The translations under genes were made by a program, and so were the position numbers. The notes beneath the pieces were generated by a model that saw nothing but the letters and a program-made list of their open reading frames with translations, did no database searches and was not told where the DNA came from. 12,399 nt of DNA, taken from positions 1 to 12,399 of the forward strand of contig RQOI01000240.1 in NCBI GenBank assembly GCA_003854995.1. The letters run 5' to 3'. This DNA is from Candidatus Zhuqueibacterota bacterium. GTDB taxonomy: Bacteria; Zhuqueibacterota; Zhuqueibacteria; Residuimicrobiales; Krinioviventaceae. Position 1 is the first letter of the stretch, and each line of letters opens with the position of its first letter. Positions 1-7,208 of this stretch are shown here, in pieces.

Positions 1-14
1 AAAGGAGGTACACA
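1..14 (+). promoter_or_regulatory. Strong ribosome binding site deciding a GTG start
   Basis: The window opens with AAAGGAGGT (1-9), almost the full anti-Shine-Dalgarno complement, followed by five bases and GTG at 15. This spacing is ideal and fixes the start of the oxidoreductase at the GTG. The next in-frame ATG lies well inside the protein, beyond the twin-arginine signal. Any promoter lies outside the window. Confidence 0.85.
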
Positions 15-1379
15 GTGCAAGAGAAAAAAGAGAATAGTGGCGTAAACCGACGGCAGTTCATCAGCGGTTTGGCCGCAGCATCAGCATTCACGATTGTGCC
101 ACGTCACGTCCTCGGCGGCGCCGCCGGGCCAGCGCCGAGCGATAAACTCAACATCGCCGGCATCGGCGTCGGCGGCATGGGCAAAGAGAACCTGAAAAAC
201 ATGGCGACCGAAAATATCGTGGCGCTGGTGGATGTGGACTGGGAATACGCCAGAGAAACCTTTGAAACTTATCCAGACGCCCGGCGCTATCGGGATTTTC
301 GCATCATGCTGGAGGAACAGAAAGACGTCATCGACGCGGTTGTGATTGCAACGCCGGATCATACGCATGCAGTGGCCAGCGTCGCTGCCATGCAACTCGG
401 CAAGCATGTCTACACGCAAAAGCCTCTCACCCATACCGTTCACGAAGCGCGTGTCCTGGCAGATATGGCTAAAGAGAAAAAACTGATCACGCAGATGGGC
501 AACCAGGGCCACTCCGGCGAAGAAATCCGCCTGGAGGCTGAGTGGCTGCAGGACGGCGCCATCGGCGAAGTGACAGAGGTGCACATCTGGACGGACAGAC
601 CCGTGTGGCCGCAGGGCATTTATAAACGGCCCGAACAGATGGAACTGCAAAAAGGCATGGACTGGGATCTATGGCTCGGTCCGGCGCGATTCAGAGCCTA
701 TAATGAGATTTATCATCCGTTTCGATGGCGCGGTTGGTGGGATTTTGGCACCGGCGCACTCGGCGATATGGGCTGCCACTTCATCGACCACCCCTGGACA
801 GCGCTCAAGCTCACCTATCCCACAAGCGTGAACGCCAGCTTTTCCATGGATTTCACCGATGACGACATTTGGCAGAAACTGCCGCTTGGCGAGACTTTTC
901 CCAAGGCGTCCATTGTCACCTATAATTTCCCCGCGCGCGACAATATGCCCGCGCTCAAGCTCTTTTGGTATGATGGCGGTCTGCAACCGTCGCGGCCGGA
1001 TGAACTGGAACCGCGTCGACGCATGCCGACCAATGGTGCGATCTATGTCGGTTCAAAGGGCAAACTGCTGCAGGGCGATGACATGGTTCGTTTGATCCCG
1101 GAAAAGGCCATGCAAACCTACAAGATTCCGGCAAAAACGATCCCCAGAATTGAAACCTCCCACGAGCAGAACTGGATACAGGCGATCAAAGAGAACAAGC
1201 CGGCGAGCGCTGATTTCAGCTATGCAGGTCCCCTGGCAGAATCGGTGCTGCTCGGCAATATCGCGCTGAAATTTCCATATGAAGTGATCGAGTATGATCC
1301 GGTGAACATGGTCATCAAGGGCAATGACACCGCAACAGCGATGCTGAAAATGGAATATCGCAAGGGTTGGTCACTGTAG
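15..1379 (+). CDS. Tat-exported Gfo/Idh/MocA family oxidoreductase
   Basis: This is a 454-residue NAD(P)-dependent oxidoreductase of the Gfo/Idh/MocA family, whose members usually act on sugars, inositols or their derivatives. The N-terminus carries a twin-arginine signal (NRRQFI at residues 11-16, then a hydrophobic stretch to about 33), so the protein is probably exported folded with its cofactor. The Rossmann domain begins at about residue 45 with a glycine-rich loop (G49, G51, G53, G54, G56). ATPDHTHA lies at 112-119. The conserved lysine motif, usually EKP, reads QKP (135-137, K136 kept). The C-terminal substrate domain has DWDLWLGP (216-223) and GDMGCHFIDHPW (250-261), with H255 and D258/H259 as likely active-site residues. 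The length suits secreted members of the family. The substrate cannot be named; some Tat-exported relatives are GH109 glycosidases, but I see nothing that specifically supports that here. It is a single-gene unit ending at a strong terminator. Confidence 0.92.
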   Translation: MQEKKENSGVNRRQFISGLAAASAFTIVPRHVLGGAAGPAPSDKLNIAGIGVGGMGKENLKNMATENIVALVDVDWEYARETFETYPDARRYRDFRIMLEEQKDVIDAVVIATPDHTHAVASVAAMQLGKHVYTQKPLTHTVHEARVLADMAKEKKLITQMGNQGHSGEEIRLEAEWLQDGAIGEVTEVHIWTDRPVWPQGIYKRPEQMELQKGMDWDLWLGPARFRAYNEIYHPFRWRGWWDFGTGALGDMGCHFIDHPWTALKLTYPTSVNASFSMDFTDDDIWQKLPLGETFPKASIVTYNFPARDNMPALKLFWYDGGLQPSRPDELEPRRRMPTNGAIYVGSKGKLLQGDDMVRLIPEKAMQTYKIPAKTIPRIETSHEQNWIQAIKENKPASADFSYAGPLAESVLLGNIALKFPYEVIEYDPVNMVIKGNDTATAMLKMEYRKGWSL

Positions 1380-1415
1380 TTCTACGGCGAGTTTGCGCGT
1401 GGAAAAATCCCCAAA

Positions 1416-1455
1416 AAACAAGCCCTGTACTCTGACAGACGTACAGGGCTTGTTT
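1416..1455. terminator. Bidirectional intrinsic terminator between convergent genes
   Basis: A perfect 15-bp inverted repeat (AAACAAGCCCTGTAC at 1416-1430, complement at 1441-1455) surrounds a 10-base loop. Read on the minus strand, the stem runs into six T residues (complement of A1413-1418), a textbook intrinsic terminator for manA. Read on the plus strand, the stem ends in TTGTTTCTC, a weaker but usable T-rich tail for the oxidoreductase. It sits in the 96-bp gap between the two converging genes, as expected of a shared terminator. Confidence 0.9.
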
Positions 1456-1475
1456 CTCATTGCCTGCTGATGCCT

Positions 1476-2684
1476 TCAAAGGGGCGTCTTGGCGCGAAAA
1501 AGTATGGCGTCATTCAGCGCCGTTATATGATAGTCTGTTGTCGCCGGCGAAAAAAAGGCTTCTCCTCTATCAAATATTTGTTTTGCTTCATTGCAGTCGA
1601 CGCTCGCCTTGCCATTTAAAAGCAGCAAAATTTCAGGACCCTCTGCGTTGGCGTTGGTAAAGGTTTCGCCGGCATATAAGGTCAGTTTGCTCAATTCAAA
1701 ATCCTGTGCCGCGGTCCGGTAGACTCGTTCGGCATAGGAAACGGCTTCGCCAGTCGAAATCTTTGGTGATCCACTATCGAAAATGATGGTTTTAAGCAAT
1801 TCATCGACATGAATATATTTTGTCGTCAATCCGCCGCGGAGCACATTATCCGAATTGGCCATCAATTCCATGGTGGTTCCGAACAGATAAGCGTGCGGCA
1901 GGCCGACATTTTGAAACGTACTCTCCCCGGGATTGAGGTGGAGCAGATTCAGCAGATAGATTGAGTAGAGTCCGCGGTCACGATGACCACCAGGCAGTGA
2001 GAATGTCGCCGCTGCCTTCAACGCCCAATAGTCAGACTGATCTTTATCGCTGGGCTTTTCCACCGTTAGCCTGGCGACAAGAGGATTCAGCATCGCGTCC
2101 ACTCGATCCTGCGGCAAACGCATGATGTATCGATAGAGTCCGGCCAGCCCGTTTGCATAAAACTCTGACAACAACTGACGAAATTCCGGCGTCGCCTTGA
2201 GGATTCGTTCAATTTCTTTCTCTGTCCTAAAGCCATGCAGCATCCAAAAGTCGGTCAATGCCACATGGACTTCCAGCTTGTGATTATCATCTTTATAGCA
2301 GCGATTTGGCGCATCGGCCGCCACACCGGCGGCAGTCTCTCGCGCAAATCCTTCTTCCGCTTCTCTTTTCGACGGATGCACCTGTATGGAGAGCATCTCG
2401 CGCGCATCCAGCACCTTGAGCAGGTACGGCAGACTCGTGCCAAATCGTCCAATGACCTTTGGCCCCAAGGCCTTGACGGCATGCTTCCGAATGAAGCTGT
2501 TGAGAAAAGTGTCGCCGTCTTGGATCAGTCGCGAAGGGGCCTGGCCGTGAGCGCCCAGCCACAGTTCGGCAAACGGCATCTTGTGATCGTTTCGCAATCC
2601 GAGTAAATCCGGAATATAGTCATAACCGCCCCATGCATAATGTTGCACCACACCCCGCAACGGATAAACTTTGCCCTGTTCCAT
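1476..2684 (-). CDS. manA: Mannose-6-phosphate isomerase, class I (type I PMI)
   Basis: This cytoplasmic zinc enzyme interconverts mannose 6-phosphate and fructose 6-phosphate, linking mannose use and GDP-mannose/exopolysaccharide precursors to glycolysis. At 402 residues it is the usual length for class I. The start region QHYAWGG (14-20) matches the family N-terminus. Zinc ligands are visible: Q101 and H103 in SIQVHPSK, E138 in NHKLEVH, and H264 in GLPHAYL. Their spacing closely follows the E. coli enzyme. The catalytic arginine is R283 in NVLRGGLTTKY. The C-terminal cupin-like domain is complete. A GGAGG lies only two bases before the ATG, unusually close, but no better in-frame start exists and the alignment supports this one. 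It is the last gene of a minus-strand run and ends at the shared terminator. Upstream there are 147 bp before the MazE-like gene, so cotranscription is possible but unproven. Confidence 0.96.
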   Translation of the reverse strand: MEQGKVYPLRGVVQHYAWGGYDYIPDLLGLRNDHKMPFAELWLGAHGQAPSRLIQDGDTFLNSFIRKHAVKALGPKVIGRFGTSLPYLLKVLDAREMLSIQVHPSKREAEEGFARETAAGVAADAPNRCYKDDNHKLEVHVALTDFWMLHGFRTEKEIERILKATPEFRQLLSEFYANGLAGLYRYIMRLPQDRVDAMLNPLVARLTVEKPSDKDQSDYWALKAAATFSLPGGHRDRGLYSIYLLNLLHLNPGESTFQNVGLPHAYLFGTTMELMANSDNVLRGGLTTKYIHVDELLKTIIFDSGSPKISTGEAVSYAERVYRTAAQDFELSKLTLYAGETFTNANAEGPEILLLLNGKASVDCNEAKQIFDRGEAFFSPATTDYHITALNDAILFRAKTPL

Positions 2685-2745
2685 ATCCTCCAGCTCGAAA
2701 TTAGGCAGGTCTCTTCAGAATGACGCCGGCAGAACTGCCCAAGGC

Positions 2746-2835
2746 TCATTCTGCATCTTTTAAATAGATGTCAAATGTAAACTTTTTACCGGCAAGAATG
2801 AAATGTTTTTTTGCGGACAGCTTCTCCCTCATCAT
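2746..2835 (-). CDS. Possible 29-residue ORF overlapping the MazE-like gene
   Basis: An ATG overlaps the stop codon of the MazE-like gene in the ATGA arrangement typical of translational coupling. It opens a 29-codon frame ending in TGA. The product would be basic at the start (MREKLSAKK) and then hydrophobic/aromatic (HFILAGKKFTFDIYLKD). It matches no toxin I recognise and is far too short for MazF. It has no Shine-Dalgarno of its own. It may be a real small protein, a remnant of a longer gene, or chance. The rest of the 147-bp gap before manA shows no other clear signal. Confidence 0.15.
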   Translation of the reverse strand: MMREKLSAKKHFILAGKKFTFDIYLKDAE

Positions 2836-3032
2836 TCAGCCCGTTCAGATGCAGAAGAACTATCAGTGAACCGGACTGCATGACTTTTCTTCTCGATCGG
2901 AGCTGCGATCAGGGTTCCGCCTGATACGGACAGTTCAACAAGTGAACCATCGACGATCTGCGTTGTCAGGGCGAATGCGGCTGGGATTCGAATGGCGAGA
3001 CTGTCCCCCCATCTCTGAACTTGTATTTCCAT
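2832..3032 (-). CDS. Orphan MazE-like antitoxin / SpoVT-AbrB domain protein
   Basis: This 66-residue protein starts MEIQVQRWGDSLAIRIPAAF, which closely matches the swapped-hairpin DNA-binding domain of MazE/AbrB-type proteins (consensus KWGNS.AVRIP). That fold covers about residues 1-47, ending at GGTLIAAPIEKK. In MazE the domain binds the operator of its own operon as a dimer. The C-terminal tail, which in true MazE is about 30 residues and wraps the MazF toxin, is short and unlike the family (SHAVRFTDSSSASERAE). No mazF follows. GGAG lies five bases before the ATG. The gene follows the nuclease by 43 bp on the same strand. It is either a stand-alone regulator or a decayed antitoxin; I favour an orphan relic or solo regulator. 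Confidence 0.75.
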   Translation of the reverse strand: MEIQVQRWGDSLAIRIPAAFALTTQIVDGSLVELSVSGGTLIAAPIEKKSHAVRFTDSSSASERAE

Positions 3033-3075
3033 GCCATCTCCATTGTGTCTGCAAAATCCTGGAGAATCGTTCTAC

Positions 3076-6000
3076 TTATTTTATCAGCAGCATACGCTGC
3101 ACTCCGACAAAATCGCCTGTCCTCATTCTGCAGAAATACAATCCTGCAGCGGCCGTGTGGCCCGCGTCATCCTGTCCGTCCCACTGAATCTCGAATGAGC
3201 CGGCATTGCGATTTGCATTCAGCAGCGTTCGCACCAGTCGTCCCCGCACGTCGTAGAGCAGAATCTCCACATGGCCGGGGTTGGCGACATCGTATTGTAT
3301 TGTAGTGAATGGATTAAATGGATTGGGATGAGTGACATACAGCGCAAAATCATTCGGCAGAGAATCCTCGCCAACTTGCTCGGCAATTGTCACAGAGACC
3401 GGCCCGTACGATTTGACCTGACCGTCCAGCGTCACCGACTCCAATCTATAAAAGCTGGACAGAGATCCAGCAAGATCGAAATAGGCGTAATCAGCGCCTC
3501 GTCCGGAATCGCCCTGACTGACAATGAGATCGTCATTGATTTTTATAAAGAGTCCATCACTGGCCTCACTTCGCAGCACGTTATAGCCGGCGACATTCAT
3601 CTCACTTTCGGTACGCCATTGAATCGTGACATGGCTTTTTTCAAATCGCGCCTGAAAAAATGATAATTTTATGACGATCGGCGCCAATTCCAGGCCGACA
3701 ATCACCGGATCATGATCAGAGGAGCGATAGGGTCCGGCATCATAAAGCGCCGCAGGATTTGTGCTGCTATAGCCCAATTCCGCCGGCTCATCAGCATTGA
3801 TATGCCACAGGGTCGTGCCGGTTGTTTGCATATAGAGAGAAGCGGATCCTAAAGCGTGGTCTATCGCCCCGGATTGCGCTTCATAGACATAACTATAGCC
3901 ATTCATCCCCGTCTCAATCAGGTTGATATAGCCAGCGTCTTTCAAGACCATCACGGGATCTTCATGTAAATAGGCATTGAAATCACCCATCAGCAGAAAA
4001 TCATCATCCGGAACGCCGGTCGGCGTTGCGGCCAGCCACTCTTTCAAGGCGATGGCTGCATTGACGCGCGTCTGGTTGCAATGTCCTTGCCCATCCCCTG
4101 CGTCTTCATCGCCGGGGCAGGGCGTGCTCTTGGATCGGAAATGATTGACGACAAAAGTGAATTTTTCACTGCGGGCATCCTGAAATGTCTGCGCCAATGA
4201 AGGTCTATTGGATGCATCAAACAGGGCATTGACCGTATGATCCAAAATCGCCACATCGCCGATCGGTGTGAATATAGCCGATTTATAGATGATGCCGCAA
4301 GTGATTTCATCATCGCCGATGCGATCAAGACCCGGATCGATGAAACGATAGGCGCCGGCCGTCGCTTCGTTCAAACCATTCACCAGATCCTGAATGGCGC
4401 TGCCAGCGCCAAAGCCGTCGTTCTCCAATTCAACAACACCCAGTACGGCGGCATCGATCGCCGCCATGGCATTGATGAGCTTTTCGCGTTGCCGAATATA
4501 ATCCTGCCAGGTCGCTGCACCGCGACTCGTGGGAAATCCTCCCCCTTGACCATCGCCGTTGAAAAAGTTACAGACGTTGAAAGCGGCGGCTTTCACAGAG
4601 CTGTTGACCGACGCCGGCTCAACCCGCGGATTAGCGTCGGTAAAACTGATATTTTCCGTGGGATGAATCTCATACTGCCCAAAGCTATAATCGAGCACGC
4701 CGGTGAGAGACGGCAGCGTCGAGCCCAATCGGAGTGTGTTCTCGATGAAATAGGGGATTGGCGCTGGATTTTCAACGCGACTGCCGTCATCGATCTGAAT
4801 GCGGCGTCGGCCATTTTCGAGCTGCAGATTCACGGCATCCGTTCCTGGCGCGACGCTGTTCGTCGGTGTGAACAGCCGCCCGTTCACGGCGAGTTCGAGC
4901 TCACCGTATTGCAGCAGACCATTCGTGCCGGTCACAGTCAACTCTTGTTCGATTTGAATCAACATCCCTTCAAAAGCTTCAAGCTCATCGCTGGCCATCG
5001 GCAGGATGACGACGTGCGCTTCGGGGAGAGCGACATGCCGGACGATGAGTCGCGTGACGAGCATCATCTCGGTGCGATCATAATAGTCGTGCACCGTCCC
5101 GGTCACACGAACCACATCACCCACCTTGACATCAACGCCAAAGCCATCATCGCGGACAAAGATGCCTTCGGAGGTCGATTCGTGCGCGTCAAACTGCGCG
5201 GTTTCTTCCTGCATGAAAAAGCCGCTCAACGCTCCTTCAGCCTGGAAATCGCCGGTGACGATCCCCTCGATCATGACGCCGGACCGCCCTTCGTACGGAG
5301 AAAGAGCGCCGCTCCCTTGAATTTCGTGAATCAATGTCGCCGATAGACTGTAACCGGCAGTGAATAAACCGGGAGAATAGAGAGCTCCATCGGCATCCGG
5401 GGCCAGAGAATGCTTGATGAATGTGTCGCCGATCACATCAGGCGATCGAGTGATGGATTGATTGTCTCCTGCTGTCGCGCCATAGGTTTCGGTCAGCACA
5501 TCGGAGGCGCCGTCATTCAAGGTCACCGTGTCGCCGGTATTGTTGAGACTCAACGATCCGCTGCTCGCCACCAGCACGAGAGCGCCGCCAAAATCACCGC
5601 TCGGAGAGCCGCCGCCAAACAGGACCAGCGCACCGCCCTGGCGCAACAGCGTGCCGTCCGCGAAGATATGGCGCACGCTGGCGGCATCGGCCACGGTCCA
5701 GCCCGACAGATCGAGGTCGCCATCCGATGTGTTGACGATCTCTACGAATTCATCATCGGCCGTATCCACCACACCATCTCCATTGGCATCCCCATCTGCG
5801 GCATCCGGATCAGCCAGAATTTCATTGATGACGAGCGCCACATTCACACGCCGATGGATATCAGCGTCACTGCGGGGTTGGACGACAGCGCGATTTTCAT
5901 CCCAGTCGACGAGGCCGATGAGTTGCACGAGTTGGTCATTCACTGCAGGAACGTAGGAAAAGGCGCCCTTGCTTCCGACCCGAACCTCGCCGGAGCCATC

Positions 6001-6981
6001 ATTCACCGTCCATTCGCCATCCTCGAGATCAGTGCCGGTCACCGTGACGTTCGCAAGACAGACCAGCACGCTTTCCCACTGTTCGGCAGCGACGCCACCG
6101 CTCGTGACAATCTCCGGCGCCGGCAGCGCATTCGCGCTCGACAAGAGCTGAAATTGTATCACATCATGCAACTCTGTCCGGCCATCGACCTCGCGAACGG
6201 TCCCGGTCAACCGGATGCGATCCGCCAACGCCGGATCATGCGCGCTGTCTGAAATCCACAAACCGCGCCACGGACCGCCGGCGGGTTCGGCGATGAAATA
6301 GCCGCCACTGAACCGCCCTGTCACAATGCCATCGGTTACGATATTGGCCTGATCCTTGAAAGGCGAATCACCGCCAGGATCAGCTGTGTATTGGATGTCA
6401 TAGATGGGCGTCGTGCTCTGGCCGCAGTCGGCGCTGTGAACGCCGATCCCATCGAACGTATCCACTGCGTAGCCAGACCATTCTGTCTCAAGGCTGAAAA
6501 CCGCATTGCCGGAACAGACAGTGGGCGAACGCCGCAGCGTATTGTCAGCGGTGCTGAGCAGATCGCTGCCCCATTCTGTCCCCGGATCTTGACCGATAAT
6601 GCCGATGATATCGATGAGCGTTTCGCCGCGCCGGAGTGCGATGGCGTCATCGCCGTTGTAGCCAAGGACCGAGCCGTTGGTGATATCCGCCACCTCGATG
6701 AGGAGCAAATCCGCTGAAGAGTGCGCGACAACCCAGACATCCTCATGCTCGAGGATGCCGGCGAGCGAGAGGGATGAGGAGACCTCTGCTGCGCCGTTCG
6801 TGTAACGCTCCAGCGTATATCCGGACAAATCGATCGGCGAGCCCGTGCCATTGTATAGCTCGAGGGCTTTATTGAAGCCGCTCCCCTCCACATATTCAGA
6901 GATGAATAAATCCGGCTCAGCATTGACTTGCATGGATGCAATGCAGACAAATACGATGAACAGATGCACATTATTTTTCAT
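3076..6981 (-). CDS. Secreted multidomain nuclease (lamin-tail/OB/EEP) with T9SS sorting tail
   Basis: This 1301-residue secreted protein is probably an extracellular DNase/phosphodiesterase of the ExeM/NucH type. The ATG at 6981 is chosen because GGAGG lies six bases upstream and a signal peptide follows at once (MKNNVHLFIVFVCIASMQVNA, cut near residue 21); an ATG 24 bases further upstream is less likely. Rough domain order: lamin-tail domain (22-165), OB-fold-like domain (190-375), second lamin-tail domain (380-515), second OB-fold domain beginning IHEIQGSG (about 550-700), EEP catalytic domain (796-1094), Fn3-like domain (1100-1195), and C-terminal sorting domain (about 1215-1301, HPNPFNP to RMLLIK). 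Catalytic residues appear intact: N802 in FNVCNFF, E851 in VVELEN, H947 in VNHFRSK, D1000/N1002 in GDFNAY, D1041/H1042 in IDHAL, and D1089/H1090 in SSDHDPV. A calcium-loop-like DxNxDG stretch (398-409) lies in the second lamin-tail domain. Nucleic-acid scavenging or biofilm remodelling is the inferred role. Confidence 0.9.
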   Translation of the reverse strand: MKNNVHLFIVFVCIASMQVNAEPDLFISEYVEGSGFNKALELYNGTGSPIDLSGYTLERYTNGAAEVSSSLSLAGILEHEDVWVVAHSSADLLLIEVADITNGSVLGYNGDDAIALRRGETLIDIIGIIGQDPGTEWGSDLLSTADNTLRRSPTVCSGNAVFSLETEWSGYAVDTFDGIGVHSADCGQSTTPIYDIQYTADPGGDSPFKDQANIVTDGIVTGRFSGGYFIAEPAGGPWRGLWISDSAHDPALADRIRLTGTVREVDGRTELHDVIQFQLLSSANALPAPEIVTSGGVAAEQWESVLVCLANVTVTGTDLEDGEWTVNDGSGEVRVGSKGAFSYVPAVNDQLVQLIGLVDWDENRAVVQPRSDADIHRRVNVALVINEILADPDAADGDANGDGVVDTADDEFVEIVNTSDGDLDLSGWTVADAASVRHIFADGTLLRQGGALVLFGGGSPSGDFGGALVLVASSGSLSLNNTGDTVTLNDGASDVLTETYGATAGDNQSITRSPDVIGDTFIKHSLAPDADGALYSPGLFTAGYSLSATLIHEIQGSGALSPYEGRSGVMIEGIVTGDFQAEGALSGFFMQEETAQFDAHESTSEGIFVRDDGFGVDVKVGDVVRVTGTVHDYYDRTEMMLVTRLIVRHVALPEAHVVILPMASDELEAFEGMLIQIEQELTVTGTNGLLQYGELELAVNGRLFTPTNSVAPGTDAVNLQLENGRRRIQIDDGSRVENPAPIPYFIENTLRLGSTLPSLTGVLDYSFGQYEIHPTENISFTDANPRVEPASVNSSVKAAAFNVCNFFNGDGQGGGFPTSRGAATWQDYIRQREKLINAMAAIDAAVLGVVELENDGFGAGSAIQDLVNGLNEATAGAYRFIDPGLDRIGDDEITCGIIYKSAIFTPIGDVAILDHTVNALFDASNRPSLAQTFQDARSEKFTFVVNHFRSKSTPCPGDEDAGDGQGHCNQTRVNAAIALKEWLAATPTGVPDDDFLLMGDFNAYLHEDPVMVLKDAGYINLIETGMNGYSYVYEAQSGAIDHALGSASLYMQTTGTTLWHINADEPAELGYSSTNPAALYDAGPYRSSDHDPVIVGLELAPIVIKLSFFQARFEKSHVTIQWRTESEMNVAGYNVLRSEASDGLFIKINDDLIVSQGDSGRGADYAYFDLAGSLSSFYRLESVTLDGQVKSYGPVSVTIAEQVGEDSLPNDFALYVTHPNPFNPFTTIQYDVANPGHVEILLYDVRGRLVRTLLNANRNAGSFEIQWDGQDDAGHTAAAGLYFCRMRTGDFVGVQRMLLIK

Positions 6982-7208
6982 TTCTATCCTCCATTCCTCA
7001 TACAAATTGAAACATCAAGGAGCATTCAATAGTTACATGAAATAACGTTCAAAACGATCCATATGAATTTCACATCTCTATTCTATATGACAAGAAACTT
7101 TCGCTAATCTGATTAAAGAGATACAGACGTCATGCAAAAATTCTCAATTACAGCCAAAATTGTGAGATTGATGACGAACAATGCGGTTGAACCTCCAGCG
7201 GAACAGCT
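6982..7208. other. Divergent intergenic region between nuclease gene and lgt
   Basis: This 227-bp, AT-rich spacer must hold the promoters of both divergent genes. I see no convincing sigma-70 -35/-10 pair for either direction. On the minus strand, TAGAAT (near 7080-7085) resembles a -10 box but has no matching -35. Small dyads are present: TAATC-T-GATTA (7105-7115), and TCTCA...TGAGA (7142-7146 / 7163-7167) upstream of lgt. Either might be an operator, but both are short enough to be chance. The GGAGG serving the nuclease lies at 6988-6992. Confidence 0.4.

Noticed and set aside
2746..3032. Complete MazEF toxin-antitoxin module
   Set aside because: Only the antitoxin-like DNA-binding domain is present. 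No frame in 2685-3075 can encode a MazF-sized toxin, and manA and the nuclease flank the gene.
4237..5346. 369-codon open frame on the plus strand
   Set aside because: It lies wholly antisense inside the nuclease gene, whose domains and catalytic residues cover this stretch. It has no ribosome site and no recognisable family, so it is a shadow of a moderately GC-rich gene.
5410..6252. 280-codon open frame on the plus strand
   Set aside because: It is antisense to the OB and lamin-tail part of the nuclease, rich in His, Arg and Ala as shadow frames often are, with no motif.
1476..7005. A single operon of nuclease, MazE-like gene and manA
   Set aside because: The genes share a strand and have modest gaps, but the 147-bp gap before manA and the unrelated functions leave this unproven, so I did not annotate an operon.
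7142..7167. lac-operator-like word AATTGTGAG in a partial dyad upstream of lgt
   Set aside because: Only the outer five bases pair symmetrically, no LacI-type regulator is present, and lgt is normally constitutive. It is most likely chance.
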